A stretch of DNA of 64,000 nt, taken from contig CM051460.1 in NCBI GenBank assembly GCA_028095005.1, forward strand, positions 67,619,676-67,683,675, in the 5' to 3' direction. This document shows, in pieces, positions 23,923-34,581 of this stretch. Source of the DNA: Rhynchospora pubera (taxonomy: Eukaryota; Streptophyta; Magnoliopsida; Poales; Cyperaceae). The position numbers were made by a program, and so were the translations under genes. The notes beneath the pieces were generated by a model. It was not told where the DNA came from, searched no databases, and saw only the letters and a program-made list of their open reading frames with translations. How positions within the stretch are numbered: the stretch's first letter is position 1; every line of letters begins with the position of its first letter.

Positions 23923-24651
23923 TAAGAATCATCCCAAGATACATCATCCCCATCATCTCCAGTGGGAATATATTTTAGTTTTTTTTATTTTTAGAATATT
24001 TTGGTCCCCATTATTTTTCTCTCTCCCATCCCAGTGGGAACACAAGTCAATCTCAATTTTCAAACAACAATTACTTATATTAACTACAACAGCTACATAA
24101 ATAACTTCAACAGTTATATATATTAACTTCAACAGGTACATATATAACATATTAACTTCAATAGTTACATATATAACTTCAATAGCTACATAAATAACTT
24201 CAACAGTTATATATATTAACTTCAACAGGTACATATATAACATATTAATTTCAATAGTTACATATATAACTTCAACAGTTATATATATTAACTTCAACAG
24301 TTACATATATAACATATTAACCTCAACTGTTACATATATAACATATTAACCTCAACAATACATATATAACTTCAACAGTTATATATATTAATTTCAACGG
24401 TTACATATATAACTTCAATGGTTATATATATAAACTATTAAGAAAACAGTGGGGACCAAAAATAGAATAAATGGGAGAGAGAGAAATAGTGGGGACCAAA
24501 ATAGAAAAGGATGAGAAGAAGAGAAATAGTGGGGACCAAAAATAGAAAGGATGGGAGGGAGAGCAATTCCGAATAAATTCACCGTGGGGACCAAAAATGT
24601 GTGTTCACACTGGGGATGATGGAGGATGATGGAATCTAGAGGATGGTCTTA
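23923..24651. mobile_element. Inverted-repeat element with an internal minisatellite
   Basis: The first about 45 bp (TAAGAATCATCC, then CATCATCCCCATCATCTCCA, then GTGGGAA) match the reverse complement of the last about 45 bp, which end GGATGGTCTTA. GTGGGGACCAAAA-type repeats flank the centre on both sides in inverted orientation, as TTTTGGTCCCC at the left. No clear target duplication was found, so the superfamily is open. Confidence 0.65.
24066..24430 (+). repeat. AT-rich minisatellite of AACTTCAACAG-TTATATATA units
   Basis: Variants of AACTTCAACAGTTATATATA and TTACATATATAACATATTAA alternate many times with small changes. The minus-strand open frame here (repeating YITVEVIYV-like peptide) follows from the repeat and is not a gene. 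Confidence 0.8.
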
Positions 24652-24982
24652 AGCAATTCCGATGATTAATTATTATTATTTGTTGGTTATTGTTGTTTTT
24701 ATTTACTATATTTTACTAGTTTTTATGAATTTTTTCCCCTTACCATTTTTGGATACAAATTAGTAGTAAGAATATCCAAAAATAGAAAGTATAAAAATAA
24801 TTTAAAAATAGTAAAAATTTTCAAAAAATATAAAATTTTAATTTCAGTGAGATTTCAATAAATAGATTAGATTGGTTAAATTAAATTGACAATTTGTAAA
24901 ATACTGACCAAAACAATCATGGTGCACGAAAGCTTAAACACACCATGGTTCACAATAGATTTACTCTTTATAATACTATAAT

Positions 24983-25203
24983 TAGAGCTGCATAACGACT
25001 AAAATGACCACGAAAACAGTCGATTTCGTTAACCGCTTCGTTTTAAAACGAAATTGATCACCAATTTGCGTTAACCGTTTCGTGGACGAAACGGTCGAAA
25101 TCACGAAAATATACATGAACGAAACTGTTTCAAGCTTTTGTTAACCGTTTCGTTTTTTAAACGCAACAAAAATCTTTAACCGTTTCGTTTCGTTTTGGAC
25201 GAA
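24983..25203 (+). mobile_element. hAT element fragment, deleted relative of 47186-48521
   Basis: It begins TAGAGCTGCATAACGACT, like the left end of the element at 47186 (TAGGGCTGCATAACGTCT). It shares the subterminal CGTTTCGTT-type repeats and AAAATCTTTAACCGTTTCG. The middle of about 1.1 kb and the right terminal inverted repeat are missing. Its right end runs into a MITE fragment. Confidence 0.65.
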
Positions 25204-25332
25204 GGGAAGAAGGGAAGAAGTGGGAAGAAGTATTAGGAAGTGTGTAACTTTGTGAAGAGTTTGAATTGTTCATAATTTTTTTTCTTATTCTTCTTTCTTC
25301 TTCTTCTTTCTTCCAACGATCCAAACGCACCT
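25204..25332. mobile_element. Truncated MITE of the GGCTCCGTTTGGAT family
   Basis: It contains GGAAGTGTGTAACTTTGTGA, then AGAGTTTG, and ends CGATCCAAACGCACC. The left terminal repeat is replaced by the hAT fragment, so the break may mark an insertion followed by deletion. Confidence 0.6.
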
Positions 25333-26055
25333 TAAATATGAAACTTCACAAGGACGTATCCTCACCTTTCATGAAAATAAATAAAATAAAATAGAGATGA
25401 GTTTTGTTGGGTCTAAATTCAGGCAAGAGAAAGGGAAGGGGTTGCAATAATTTAAAATGTGGATCTAGTGATCTCCTAAGTAGGCTCATTTGGTCATGTG
25501 CATTGTGCCAGTGAATTAACCGAACTTGCAAGTGATTGAGCGAGTTTAATGCCTCAAATGGTCCCCTTCTAATATGGGTATGCAATAAATTAAGATTTTT
25601 TCCCACTATTTTCAGCCCTTCAAAATTAAGAGAATGTCTGTTTGGAATTTCATTGTTATCTTTTAGTCTTGTTTGTTATTGCTTGTAAGTTTATTAGTCT
25701 CACACCACGTGCATAAATAAAAAATATATTATCATTGCCGTACATGTTGGTCCATTGATTGCACTTGTTCGAAAAAAACCTTTCCTGTAAAACTTTCAGA
25801 CTCATAAGAAAGGTGGGGAAACCTATTTCCTTCGCTGTAAATAACATGAGATAATTGTACTTATTTTATGGTACATAACTTTAAAGCAACAACTCAATGA
25901 AGGTGGATACTATTTCTTTTCTAAATTGCTGTCAATTATATTGGGTCCTTATCTTAGTACTAGCTTTTAACCTTTTCCCCTTTTTTTTTGGTTTGTTAAT
26001 TTGCTTTTGTACATTAACCTTTGGAAACGTTTCACTTGCTACTTGTCCGATCTGA
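25333..26055. other. Intergenic DNA without a recognised gene
   Basis: The short minus-strand open frames near 25346-25847 show no recognisable domain or splice context. Confidence 0.45.
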
Positions 26056-26244
26056 GGCTCCGTTTGGATGGCTTCTTTCTGGAATAAGGAATAAGGAATA
26101 ACTATTTTTTACCAATAAATTTATTTCTAACCATCCAAACTCTTCACAAAAGTTACACACTTCCCAATAAATTTACCCCTTCCCAATAAATTTTTTCCCT
26201 TCTTCCTTCTTCCTATCTTATTCTCAACACATCCAAACGGAGCC
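26056..26244. mobile_element. MITE of the GGCTCCGTTTGGAT family, 189 bp
   Basis: The terminal repeats GGCTCCGTTTGGAT and ATCCAAACGGAGCC are perfect, and the 3-bp duplication is TGA on both sides (26053-26055, 26245-26247). This fits PIF/Harbinger. It is nearly identical to the copy at 40765-40952, so the two are recent. Confidence 0.88.
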
Positions 26245-26247
26245 TGA

Positions 26248-26932
26248 GTGTACCTTAACCTTTCCAAATGATTGTTCCTTGACCATTACAGATGGGAGGC
26301 ACTATCGGTCAAATTCAAGTATCAAATTAATATTAAAAATATATATATATAAGCTGCAAGTATATTCCAATCCAGCCGTCATATTATAAAATTATTTATA
26401 TATACAGGGGACCAACAAAATAGGCTAGTTCTTATTAGTTATTATTAAGTTCACACGAGTGGCTTCCAGTGATCTTTTACTGCTTAAGAACATGAACTAT
26501 TCTAATCTTTTCTTTGACTGGAACAAAATTAAGCTAAAAGTAAAAATGGAAAATTAGTATTCTAGTTAGTGCGACTCTGTTTTCTCTTTGGAATTTGAAG
26601 AATATTAATGGCGACAAGGAATCAAACTGCACATTGGGTTCGGAAAAGTGGTTTTATTTATCGTTATGGTTTGCGGAGTACTAGACTAGAGTGTGTATGT
26701 TTACAATTTGGTCCCTGAACTTTCAAAAATTACCATTTTTTATGAGAAGAAATGGGAAAGAACAAGAAAATGATGCCGAAACAAATACAGACCCATTCAT
26801 ACAATGATTTTAGCCATAACAGCTCTGACTAAAATACCTTTGTCCAAATAATTACCAAAAAGAGAAAACATAATGCAAAAAAAATTCATTGAAAATGTCA
26901 AAAGTGAGGACGTATAGGGGAATCCATATAAC
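26248..26932. other. AT-rich intergenic DNA
   Basis: No gene, inverted-repeat element or tandem repeat was recognised between the two MITEs. Confidence 0.45.
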
Positions 26933-27239
26933 CAGGGCTGTCAAACGTGGTTAACGACGACGGAATGACATCAAACCGTTACCGTTTCACTTATTAGACG
27001 GTACAATACCGACATGTCACTTACCGTTTCATTTATTAAACGAAATAGATTTATGTGTCATCAACCATAAATTACACATGATAAAACGGTTTGAAATGAG
27101 GTTGAAATGGCCGAAACAATATAACCAACTGTGCTCAACCGTTCCACTTAAAAACCGGTATAATTTTCTATGCCACAAACCGTTCTATTTAATTTAAACG
27201 AAACGACATAACAGTAAATGATCCCAGTTGACAGCCCTA
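26933..27239. mobile_element. hAT-type MITE, 307 bp, with 8-bp target duplication
   Basis: The ends are CAGGGCTGTCAA and TTGACAGCCCTA. The direct duplication CATATAAC lies on both sides (26925-26932 and 27240-27247), as expected for hAT. The interior has repeated ACCGTTTCA / AAACGG-type motifs like hAT subterminal sites. It is non-coding. Confidence 0.9.
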
Positions 27240-27247
27240 CATATAAC

Positions 27248-28179
27248 AAAACAACAAATGTTTGAGCAAACATTTTGAGAAAACGACAGAAGCAGTACTT
27301 GATTAGATAAAACTAAGAAATTGAACGTTAGAACAAGGACAAAAAAGAAATTAAAAAAAAAAACACCAAACCAACAAAACTAGCCCCTGCTACTGGCAAA
27401 TAACAGAAAGGAAAACTAAACAAACACTACGTCATAACAGATGGCCACAAACAGACCAAAGCTCATTAAAAGGTGATGAAAAAAGTATGAATAAACAGAC
27501 AATTTGAAATGATCAGCAATTATACATACACCTTTCACATGACCCGGTCCATACCGGTCAAGCTAGATACTTCCATCTAAAGATATTAAATGATTTTTAT
27601 ACAATTAGATTCCCACCTACAAAAATAATTATATAACCCAATTTTCCAAAATGTATGGGTATTAATCTGTTGCCTAACAGTACCTAACTGATAAAGTTTA
27701 AGTGAGATACCAAGAAGTTTAGGTAACAATTTGTTCCAATAAGAGTTATTTCAGTTGAAAATATTTGTCCTATTAGGCAACTAAAAATGATGCTTCTGCA
27801 CATTCTTTCGTATATATTGGAAAAAAAACTTTGGCATCAAGCGTGGAGGGAAAAAAAATAAATATCATTAACTGAATAGAAAATGGTGCCAATAATTTGT
27901 CCTATTTCCTTTTGGCGATAATGAACAAAGCAAAGTACCAAGTATAATTGGTACAAACCGCCACATCGATATATTACGTGGATTTTACAGAGCAAACAAC
28001 GAAACACCTCACGATACAGACAAGTGCATTAGTACAATCAATTATTTATTTATTTAGCGATTAAGTCTTGTAGGCAAGTACAATCAAATTTCAAAGTCAT
28101 TGAAGACAAAAGTATTGAATGAGATTCTTACGTACATGTACCAAACTAGAGAATCCATTAAAAAAAAAAGAAAAGTTTA
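27248..28179. other. AT-rich intergenic DNA
   Basis: No coding series or element ends were recognised. Confidence 0.45.
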
Positions 28180-28574
28180 GGCCCCGATCAAATCAACTTT
28201 TTATGTAAGAATTGGATTTGAAATTTCCATGATTTTAAAATTCCTTCGTCAAGAATTTAATAAAAAGTTGGATTTCACTCCATTTGATGGGATTCTATGG
28301 GTAAATTTGAACCCATTAAAATTCTAAAAACTGGATTGAAATTTGGTCAGATTTCACCAGAAAAATAGAGACTTAATAGGAAAAGACCTTAATACCTCTC
28401 CTCTCCTTCAAATATACGAGGGCAAATAGTTTTTTTTAGAATTCAAATCAATTATTGTTATATTTGTTTTGATCATGGAATTTCAATTGAAAATCATCTC
28501 CAATCAATTTCAATCCAATTCTAATCTAATGAAATGAAATAAAATCCCATGTCTACACCATTTTGATTAGGGCC
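28180..28574. mobile_element. MITE with TTA duplication, 395 bp
   Basis: The ends are GGCCCCGATCAAATC and CATTTTGATTAGGGCC (an imperfect inverted pair). Both flanks carry TTA (28177-28179, 28575-28577), so it is Tourist-like. A decayed relative (TTAGGCCTTGATTAGAATCT) lies at about 55722-55920 in an intron of the receptor kinase gene. Confidence 0.7.
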
Positions 28575-28577
28575 TTA

Positions 28578-29768
28578 AGGGTGTGTTTGGATGACTAAGG
28601 AATATGGCATAAGAATAAGAATATGAAATAAATTTTTTGACTTATAAAGTTATAGTGTGCTTATATCCCACGCAATAGGATCCAGTTATATAGACCAAGA
28701 TGGCGATTCCTTTTTGTGCTGAACTACAAATATTAAATTTAAAATAAAAGAAAATTATTTTCAACTACCAACCTTGTTGACCAGTTGACGCCTTGACGGT
28801 GCCTAAACGGGTCCCAATCGACTGCTATGCCCGACAACATTGCTGATGTATTTCGATAAAAAATTAAACGTGTCAGAAGACTTGGATTTACTCAAAATTA
28901 AATATTAGCGAGTGGTAAACTTTTGGTCTGAATTAATTTCTCCGGGAACAATCTGAAATGTTGGATTCTCGTCACACAGCCGAAATAAACTCTCCCATAC
29001 TATTAAACAGATAGAAATCACATGCAAACCTGCATGTAATCCTCCCACACTGCCACACATAATATGCTGTAAAAAAATGTCACCCCACTCCTCACGCTGA
29101 CGTTGTCCACGTCAGCTCCAAGCCTCCCAGATCTGCCAAGTGTCATGGAAACAAGGGACCCGCCTGACTCAGACCTCATGAGTCATGAGCCATTTGAAAT
29201 TCTATTAAAAGGGAACAAATAGTGGTCCACATTAGACATCTAAATGCCTCCCTGAATTCAAATTATTCAACCATTTCTCTTCGTAAAGTAAATGTATGCT
29301 CTGTTTTTTTTATTACCCTATATGGAAAATGTTCATTCTAGCTTTCAACTGTTGGTTTTGTCATATTACAAGCTGTGGTATCCCGAAAATGGAAAAGGGC
29401 ATTTAGTTACAGGACAGGCGAAATTTTAGAAAAATAATAATAAAAGAAAAAGTGGAGGCTTTAATTCCTAGGAGCCGATAAAAATTGCTGCAAGAGTCGT
29501 CTCACATGGCCACAATAAATTAAAATATTCCCCTTTTCATACTTTTTTTTTTTAGGGTACCCTTTTCATACTAGCCGCTCAAACTTATTGGGATTTGGAA
29601 CAAGCAAAACCACCGCCCTCTTTAGTCTTTTTCCACGTCAAAAGTCAAGACGTGACCAACAAGCAAAATCCCCAATCACCATAGGCATAGACATTAGAGC
29701 CTTCATTCCCAATTCCTCTCCTGTTTATTCCAACAAGACACCTCCCTATCCTATCTAAAATTGACATA
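28578..29768. other. Intergenic DNA containing a cluster of bZIP-type sites
   Basis: No open frame of note. A decayed GTGTGTTTGGATG block near 28580 resembles the left end of the common MITE family. The regulatory-looking cluster at 29096-29190 is listed separately. Confidence 0.45.
29096..29190. promoter_or_regulatory. Palindromic ACGT pair plus two TGASTCA sites
   Basis: GCTGACGT and ACGTCAGC form a perfect inverted pair around TGTCC (29096-29116). TGACTCA (about 29166) and TGAGTCA (about 29180) follow within 75 bp. Plant bZIP factors bind ACGT-core and TGA(C/G)TCA sites. No gene start was found beside the cluster, and the CRF gene is convergent and over 1 kb away. Confidence 0.4.
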
Positions 29769-29923
29769 GGCTCCGTTTGAATTGTTTAAGAATAAAAATA
29801 ATAGTTTATTTCTAGACGAAAAGTATTGAAAAATGCGTAACTTTGTGAAGAGTTTTTGCTTATAATAAATTTACATTTAAAAAGAAACTATTTCTACTAT
29901 TCCCATACGATCCAAACCGGGCC
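29769..29923. mobile_element. Diverged MITE of the GGCTCCGTTTGGAT family
   Basis: It starts GGCTCCGTTTGAATTG and ends GATCCAAACCGGGCC. It holds GCGTAACTTTGTGAAGAG from the family core. The flanks ATA/ACA are only near-identical, so it is an older copy. Confidence 0.65.
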
Positions 29924-30378
29924 ACAGATCTCTAATTTTGGGAAAATAAGGGAATGAAACAGAGAGTATAAGTAAAATAATATAACTAATCACACATAAC
30001 TGTCAATTAAAAATATATTTATATAATTTATATATCCAGATATCCTTCTCTCCGAATATTTTTAAAAGGAGAGAATCAATTTACAAAGCATCTCCCCCTC
30101 TCCAATAATCTCCTCCTCTTAGATGCTCAATTCCACATAATAACAAGAAAAACAAAGGGAGGGGGGAATAAAAAGCACATTGAAGTTACTTAACTTAGCT
30201 ATCAACTAATAACTAACTAACTAATAATAAAATAATATACCTTCCCGCCATAATTTAATATAATCATAACATAATAAATATTAACCAAGAAAAGGTCACT
30301 ACCTTTCTTTCCTCACTACAAAATCTCACAGAACCAAACAACCAAGTCCTCACTGTGAGCCACCCAGGGGCAAAACCG

Positions 30379-31221
30379 TCAATTCTCACCGATCTCCATA
30401 GAGAACAAGTCCACATCAAATTCCCCCAACTCCACCTCCGACAGCTCCGGTAATGGGAGGTAAATTTCACTTAAGTCCACCGGAGGAGGTGATTCTAACG
30501 CGCAGCCAAAACCCTCCTCCCACCAGCCCCCAACGTCCGGTTCAGCACAGTACGGCAACACCGTGTCAGGCGATTTCTGTGGGTCCCCTGCTCTCCCTTT
30601 GACCGGCTCACAATTACCCCCAAACACCGAGTCCATGGACATAGAAGAAGACAAATCAGGCGAAGAAGACTTAATTGGCGAAGCCATTGAGTCTCTTTCT
30701 TGACTCGGTTCACCAGTGTACGGATAGACCACTTTCACGGGGAAATTAGTGATCGCCTTCTCACCTTGCAGCTTCACAGCGAACCAATCGTAAGCGGACG
30801 CCGCAGCCTCGGCCGTGTCGAAGGTGCCGATCCAGACCCGCTTTCCCTGCCCCGGGTCCCGAATCTCAGCCGCGAACTTGCCCCATGGCCTCTTCCTTAC
30901 CCCACGAAACCGTCTCTCCCCATCGGGACCCACCAAAGGAGGAGCGATCAGTGGCGCCACCTGGCTGAGCTTCTTCAACTGAGATCTCTTCCTCTGTCTT
31001 GGAACGACAGCTGGAACCTCGATCTGAATCACGTGACGACGCACGTGACGAGTGGAGGTGGGCTCAGAGTCGCTTGACGAAGAATCGGTGGCGTCCGGGT
31101 CGGTGCAGTGGATCCGGATCCGCTTGGAGGCATGGCGGGAGAGCTTTCTCGGTGGTTTAGTGGGGTTAGCGGTTTTGGGTTTGGGCGGAGAGGTCGAAAT
31201 GAGTGGATCGTGCGGTTTCAT
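30379..31221 (-). CDS. AP2/ERF transcription factor, cytokinin response factor (CRF) type
   Basis: A single-exon gene of 280 aa read from the ATG at 31221. The CRF motif lies near residues 33-62 (KRIRIHCTDPDATDSSSSD, then HVIQIEV). The AP2 domain spans about 104-161 (RFRGVRKRPWGKFAAEIRDP, then RVWIGTFDTAEAAASAYD). The C-terminal third is acidic and Ser/Pro-rich, as in activation regions. CRFs are ERF group VI factors that bind GCC-box-like DNA in the nucleus and act in cytokinin and stress responses. The AP2 helix reads YDWFAVKLQG where many CRFs have an Ala-Ala-Ile/Leu core, a visible departure. The length is normal. The plus-strand frame over this gene is only its shadow. Confidence 0.93.
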   Translation of the reverse strand: MKPHDPLISTSPPKPKTANPTKPPRKLSRHASKRIRIHCTDPDATDSSSSDSEPTSTRHVRRHVIQIEVPAVVPRQRKRSQLKKLSQVAPLIAPPLVGPDGERRFRGVRKRPWGKFAAEIRDPGQGKRVWIGTFDTAEAAASAYDWFAVKLQGEKAITNFPVKVVYPYTGEPSQERDSMASPIKSSSPDLSSSMSMDSVFGGNCEPVKGRAGDPQKSPDTVLPYCAEPDVGGWWEEGFGCALESPPPVDLSEIYLPLPELSEVELGEFDVDLFSMEIGEN

Positions 31222-31363
31222 GGCGATTTGAGAGTGAGAAAGTGAGAAGAGGGTTTGGGGTTTTGGAAAGGTTCAGGGTTTAAGCGGGAGAAAGAGGAGA
31301 TGGAGAAGAGAAAGAGAGAAATGGAGGGAAATTGTTAATTGGTAAAACAGTCAAGGCCGAGGG

Positions 31364-31370
31364 TATTTAA
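31364..31370 (-). promoter_or_regulatory. Possible TATA element of the CRF gene
   Basis: TTAAATA on the minus strand lies about 145 bp upstream of the ATG, with a CT-rich leader between. It is weak by itself, but the spacing and the leader composition fit. Confidence 0.4.
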
Positions 31371-31380
31371 GGCACTTGCT

Positions 31381-33692
31381 TTCTTTGTCCCGTATTTTAC
31401 TCCCTTCTGATTTTCTGTTGCTATTGTATAATAAGATCATTCGTGTAGTTTTTTTATGCGAGGATTAAACAATGCAATTTTTTTTTTATTTATTGTCTTT
31501 GCAGAAATATGTCCATATATATTCTTACAAACTATATAACATGACATTGGAGCAATATTATTGAATGGGTCTAATTTGTCACAAAATTTATTTTCTTGTA
31601 TAACAAAATGTGTAACAGAATTTATTTGCTTGGAAATTTTTAAACTTGTCTTTGTAGTTAATTAATTATAATTTGCCCCATTAGAGTTACACAAAGATGA
31701 CAAACTAAACATAATCATTATTCTATTATAAGTACGAGAAATTCGATACAAATCTTTTTTTTATTCTGATTTTTAATTATTCAATTTTAGTCAATGAATT
31801 AGGATGCCCATATACAAATTTAGTCACTAAAAGTTATCTGTTTCATGAAATTACTAAATTTTTCATCCAAATATCTTTATTATTATAGCATTTCATTAAA
31901 ATTCTACAGAGTGACTAAATTTAGATAATACATAAAATTTAGCAAGTAAAATTTACATCAAATTTAGAACTGTCTAACTAAATCAATTAATCCGACAAAT
32001 TACTAATTAGTATCACTTATCCCAATTTTTACGGCAAATCGAAGATGCACAACTGCACAAGTCACCATCCGACACGTGGAGGACAGACAATCCACAGAGG
32101 TGAACAAGTCACCATCCGACACGTTTAGGAAAGATAATTCCGCAGAGGTACTGTGACCGCTCTGAGACTTCTTTTCATCCCTCAATTTTAACTGTATTTA
32201 TTCTTCAAACAGTAACAGTGCAAATACATCCACCGTTGATATCTCGCTGTTTGAGATTTGAACGGCTGAGATTGAAAGTTTATGATTATAAACAGAAGCA
32301 GTATCTTCCTGTTATAAAGAGCAGCAATTTGTCCGTACAGTAGCTGTCTGCAACGATCTGCTTGCCAGCTCAGTGGCCCGGAGTGTAATTAGTACTTAAA
32401 TGTGGGGGTATTTTCGGAATATTAAGATATTTGTACGGTCTCCCCATTCCCCCACAATTCGCGGTGGCACTGGCGTCACCGTCCAAAATTTCGAATGAAC
32501 ATGGTGCGTAAAAATAGGTGAACACCGAGAATTCATTTCCTGCTGTCCGTGGGCCCTAGACAGCCGAACCAATTATAAACTCTATAGTCCTCGTCTTTTA
32601 GAGGTTCTTGTTCTGCAACATGAGTGGTCCATGGTGGGGACCATTATTATAGAAAATAAAATCACTGATACGTGGTCCACCTGGAACTGGAGCACGTGTC
32701 AAATCAATGGATAAAGAGAGATTGAATCTGAACCGTTCGTTTCTGATTTTCAATCAAACGTTTGGGTTTTCTAGGTTGACCGAGTATGTATTTAGGTCTA
32801 AGGATGCCTGCAAGTGGGTGTTATTTTAATATTATTTTAAACTTAAATTATTAGAATTTGCACTCACTATGATTTGATCCGTATTAATTTAATCGTTTTA
32901 AAATTAATTATGTATTATTGAATTGACTATGGTTTGATCCTTGGACCTTCCCTTATATTTTGAAATGTTAAACTGGAAAAAGTTATCTGTGGGTTAAATC
33001 TGTGTAATTTATGTTAGTGTAGTTATTGACTGATGGCTGCATGTTGTCATGGTAACTTATATCGTTCAATAAAATTATATAGTTTACATCAAGATGTGAT
33101 TTGAACCATTTCAATGAGCTAAGCTAGATTAAATATTTCCATCGACATAAAAATGAGAACAATATGTGGTATTATTATTCAGTTTATAGATTTTTTTTAA
33201 AACAAAAACAAAGAAAGATGTCACGCTGATGTTTATTTCTGATGTTTTCATTTGTTTTTGTAGAGACATTAATGAAAGATGTAACATAGTTTCTGTTATT
33301 CCATGTGGTAAATGATTTTTTCGCTTGCAGAAACAAAACAAAAACCAAAAGTATGAAAACACATAAACAATTTGCCAAAACATTAAGACTGATTGCATAT
33401 TTGCATGTTAATTACTTCAATATCAATGACAAGCACTAAGCCACTGCGAAACACTGCCACAGAATATCCTGCAATATTATTTGCGTCTTGTGACTTGGTT
33501 TTGATGTTGAAAATTACAGGATTTAAATCGTTTGAAAGAACCATCGGAAGGGTTTCTTAAAATTGACGACATGATGTGAAATACATAATTTTACAACGAA
33601 AATTCATTCTCAGCTTACAATATGCTCGTGTTTTATCTTCTCCTGGAGGGCACATTTTCGTACACCTTGTCGAATGAATTGGGTTTCTCTAT
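31381..33692. other. CRF upstream region and AT-rich spacer
   Basis: No gene was recognised. It includes the ABRE-bearing tandem duplication at 32056-32149 and another CACGTG near 32692. Confidence 0.45.
32056..32149. promoter_or_regulatory. Tandem 47-bp duplication carrying ACGT-core elements
   Basis: CAAGTCACCATCCGACACGT occurs twice in direct tandem, each followed by similar 27-bp text ending CGCAGAGG or CACAGAGG. The first unit holds a full G-box/ABRE (ACACGTGG) and the second ACACGTTT. The block lies about 0.85 kb upstream of the CRF start, so it may be a stress-responsive element of that promoter. Confidence 0.5.
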
Positions 33693-33847
33693 GGCTCGGT
33701 TTGGATAGGTGTGGGAAGAAGGAAAGAAGGGAATAAGTGAAAAGAAGTATTGGAAAGAATGTAATTTTGCGAAGAATTTGGATTGTTTATAATTTTTTTT
33801 TCGTTCTTCCTTCTTCCTACTTCTTCTCAACGCATCTAAACGGTGGC
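33693..33847. mobile_element. MITE of the GGCTCCGTTTGGAT family, 155 bp
   Basis: It starts GGCTCGGTTTGGATAGGTG and ends CATCTAAACGGTGGC, flanked on both sides by TAT (33690-33692, 33848-33850). The core GTAATTTTGCGAAGAATTTG is shared with the other copies. Confidence 0.75.
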
Positions 33848-34527
33848 TATGATTGTGCCACGACAAAATTCGAGAATTAATGTACAGAAATGAGCGAAAA
33901 ACTAAAAACTATTAGATGATCTTTTAGTTTTATATCTAATATCCAAATTACGTCCTATCTCATCACATAAAAATCAGGGGAAAAAGAAGAAAACAGATAA
34001 TATAAATGCCACGAAAACTTTAAGAAAATTTGAAAAATTTGAGTAATAATTATAAACCTTAAAAAAAGTTTAGCAATAAATTATGTTTTCTTCCCGTACC
34101 AAATACCTTGTTTTTATGTCCAGACCGGTGCGGAGTACTTAATTGTAGAAAAAAAATCTAGTATTATTATTTAGAAATGGCTATGTTAGTTATTAGGAAA
34201 TAAAAAGGGTTATCAAAATTTCATAGTACAAATTATTAATTTCATGTTATTTTTTTAGAACAAGGGTTGAAAAAAATTACAATTATCACATAAGTCCAGA
34301 AGCAATCACTATCACATTTCCCAACGTGCTACAAAAAAATAATAATCTTTACTACTTATAAAAGCACCAGTTCAAAGGTCTATCCAAATTTGAGTCCAAA
34401 GGTGCAAACAATTGTTTACCCAATGCAATATAGATCATAGATTGATTATGATCTAATCAGATCAGTGGTCTGGATTGAATAACAAGTCGAAAGGTTTAAA
34501 CCTTTCGTATAGAGCTGTTAACTTCGC

Positions 34528-34581
34528 TGGCGGAGCGAAATTGCGCTGGGATTTTACGATAGAAAATCGGATCTTCGATTC
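34528..34581 (+). other. tRNA-like RNA polymerase III boxes in Helitron A
   Basis: TGGCGGAGCGA matches the box A consensus TRGYNNARNNG except for the last base. CTTCGATTC, 34 nt further on, matches box B except for its first base. The spacing is identical to the inverted relative at 60016-60069. No full cloverleaf can be drawn, so this is a SINE-like or tRNA-derived head, not a tRNA gene. Confidence 0.5.

Noticed and set aside
23953..24297. Minus-strand 114-aa repetitive frame
   Set aside because: It is an artefact of the AT-rich minisatellite.
30700..31077. Plus-strand open frame of 125 aa over the CRF gene
   Set aside because: It is the antisense shadow of the GC-richer CRF coding exon.
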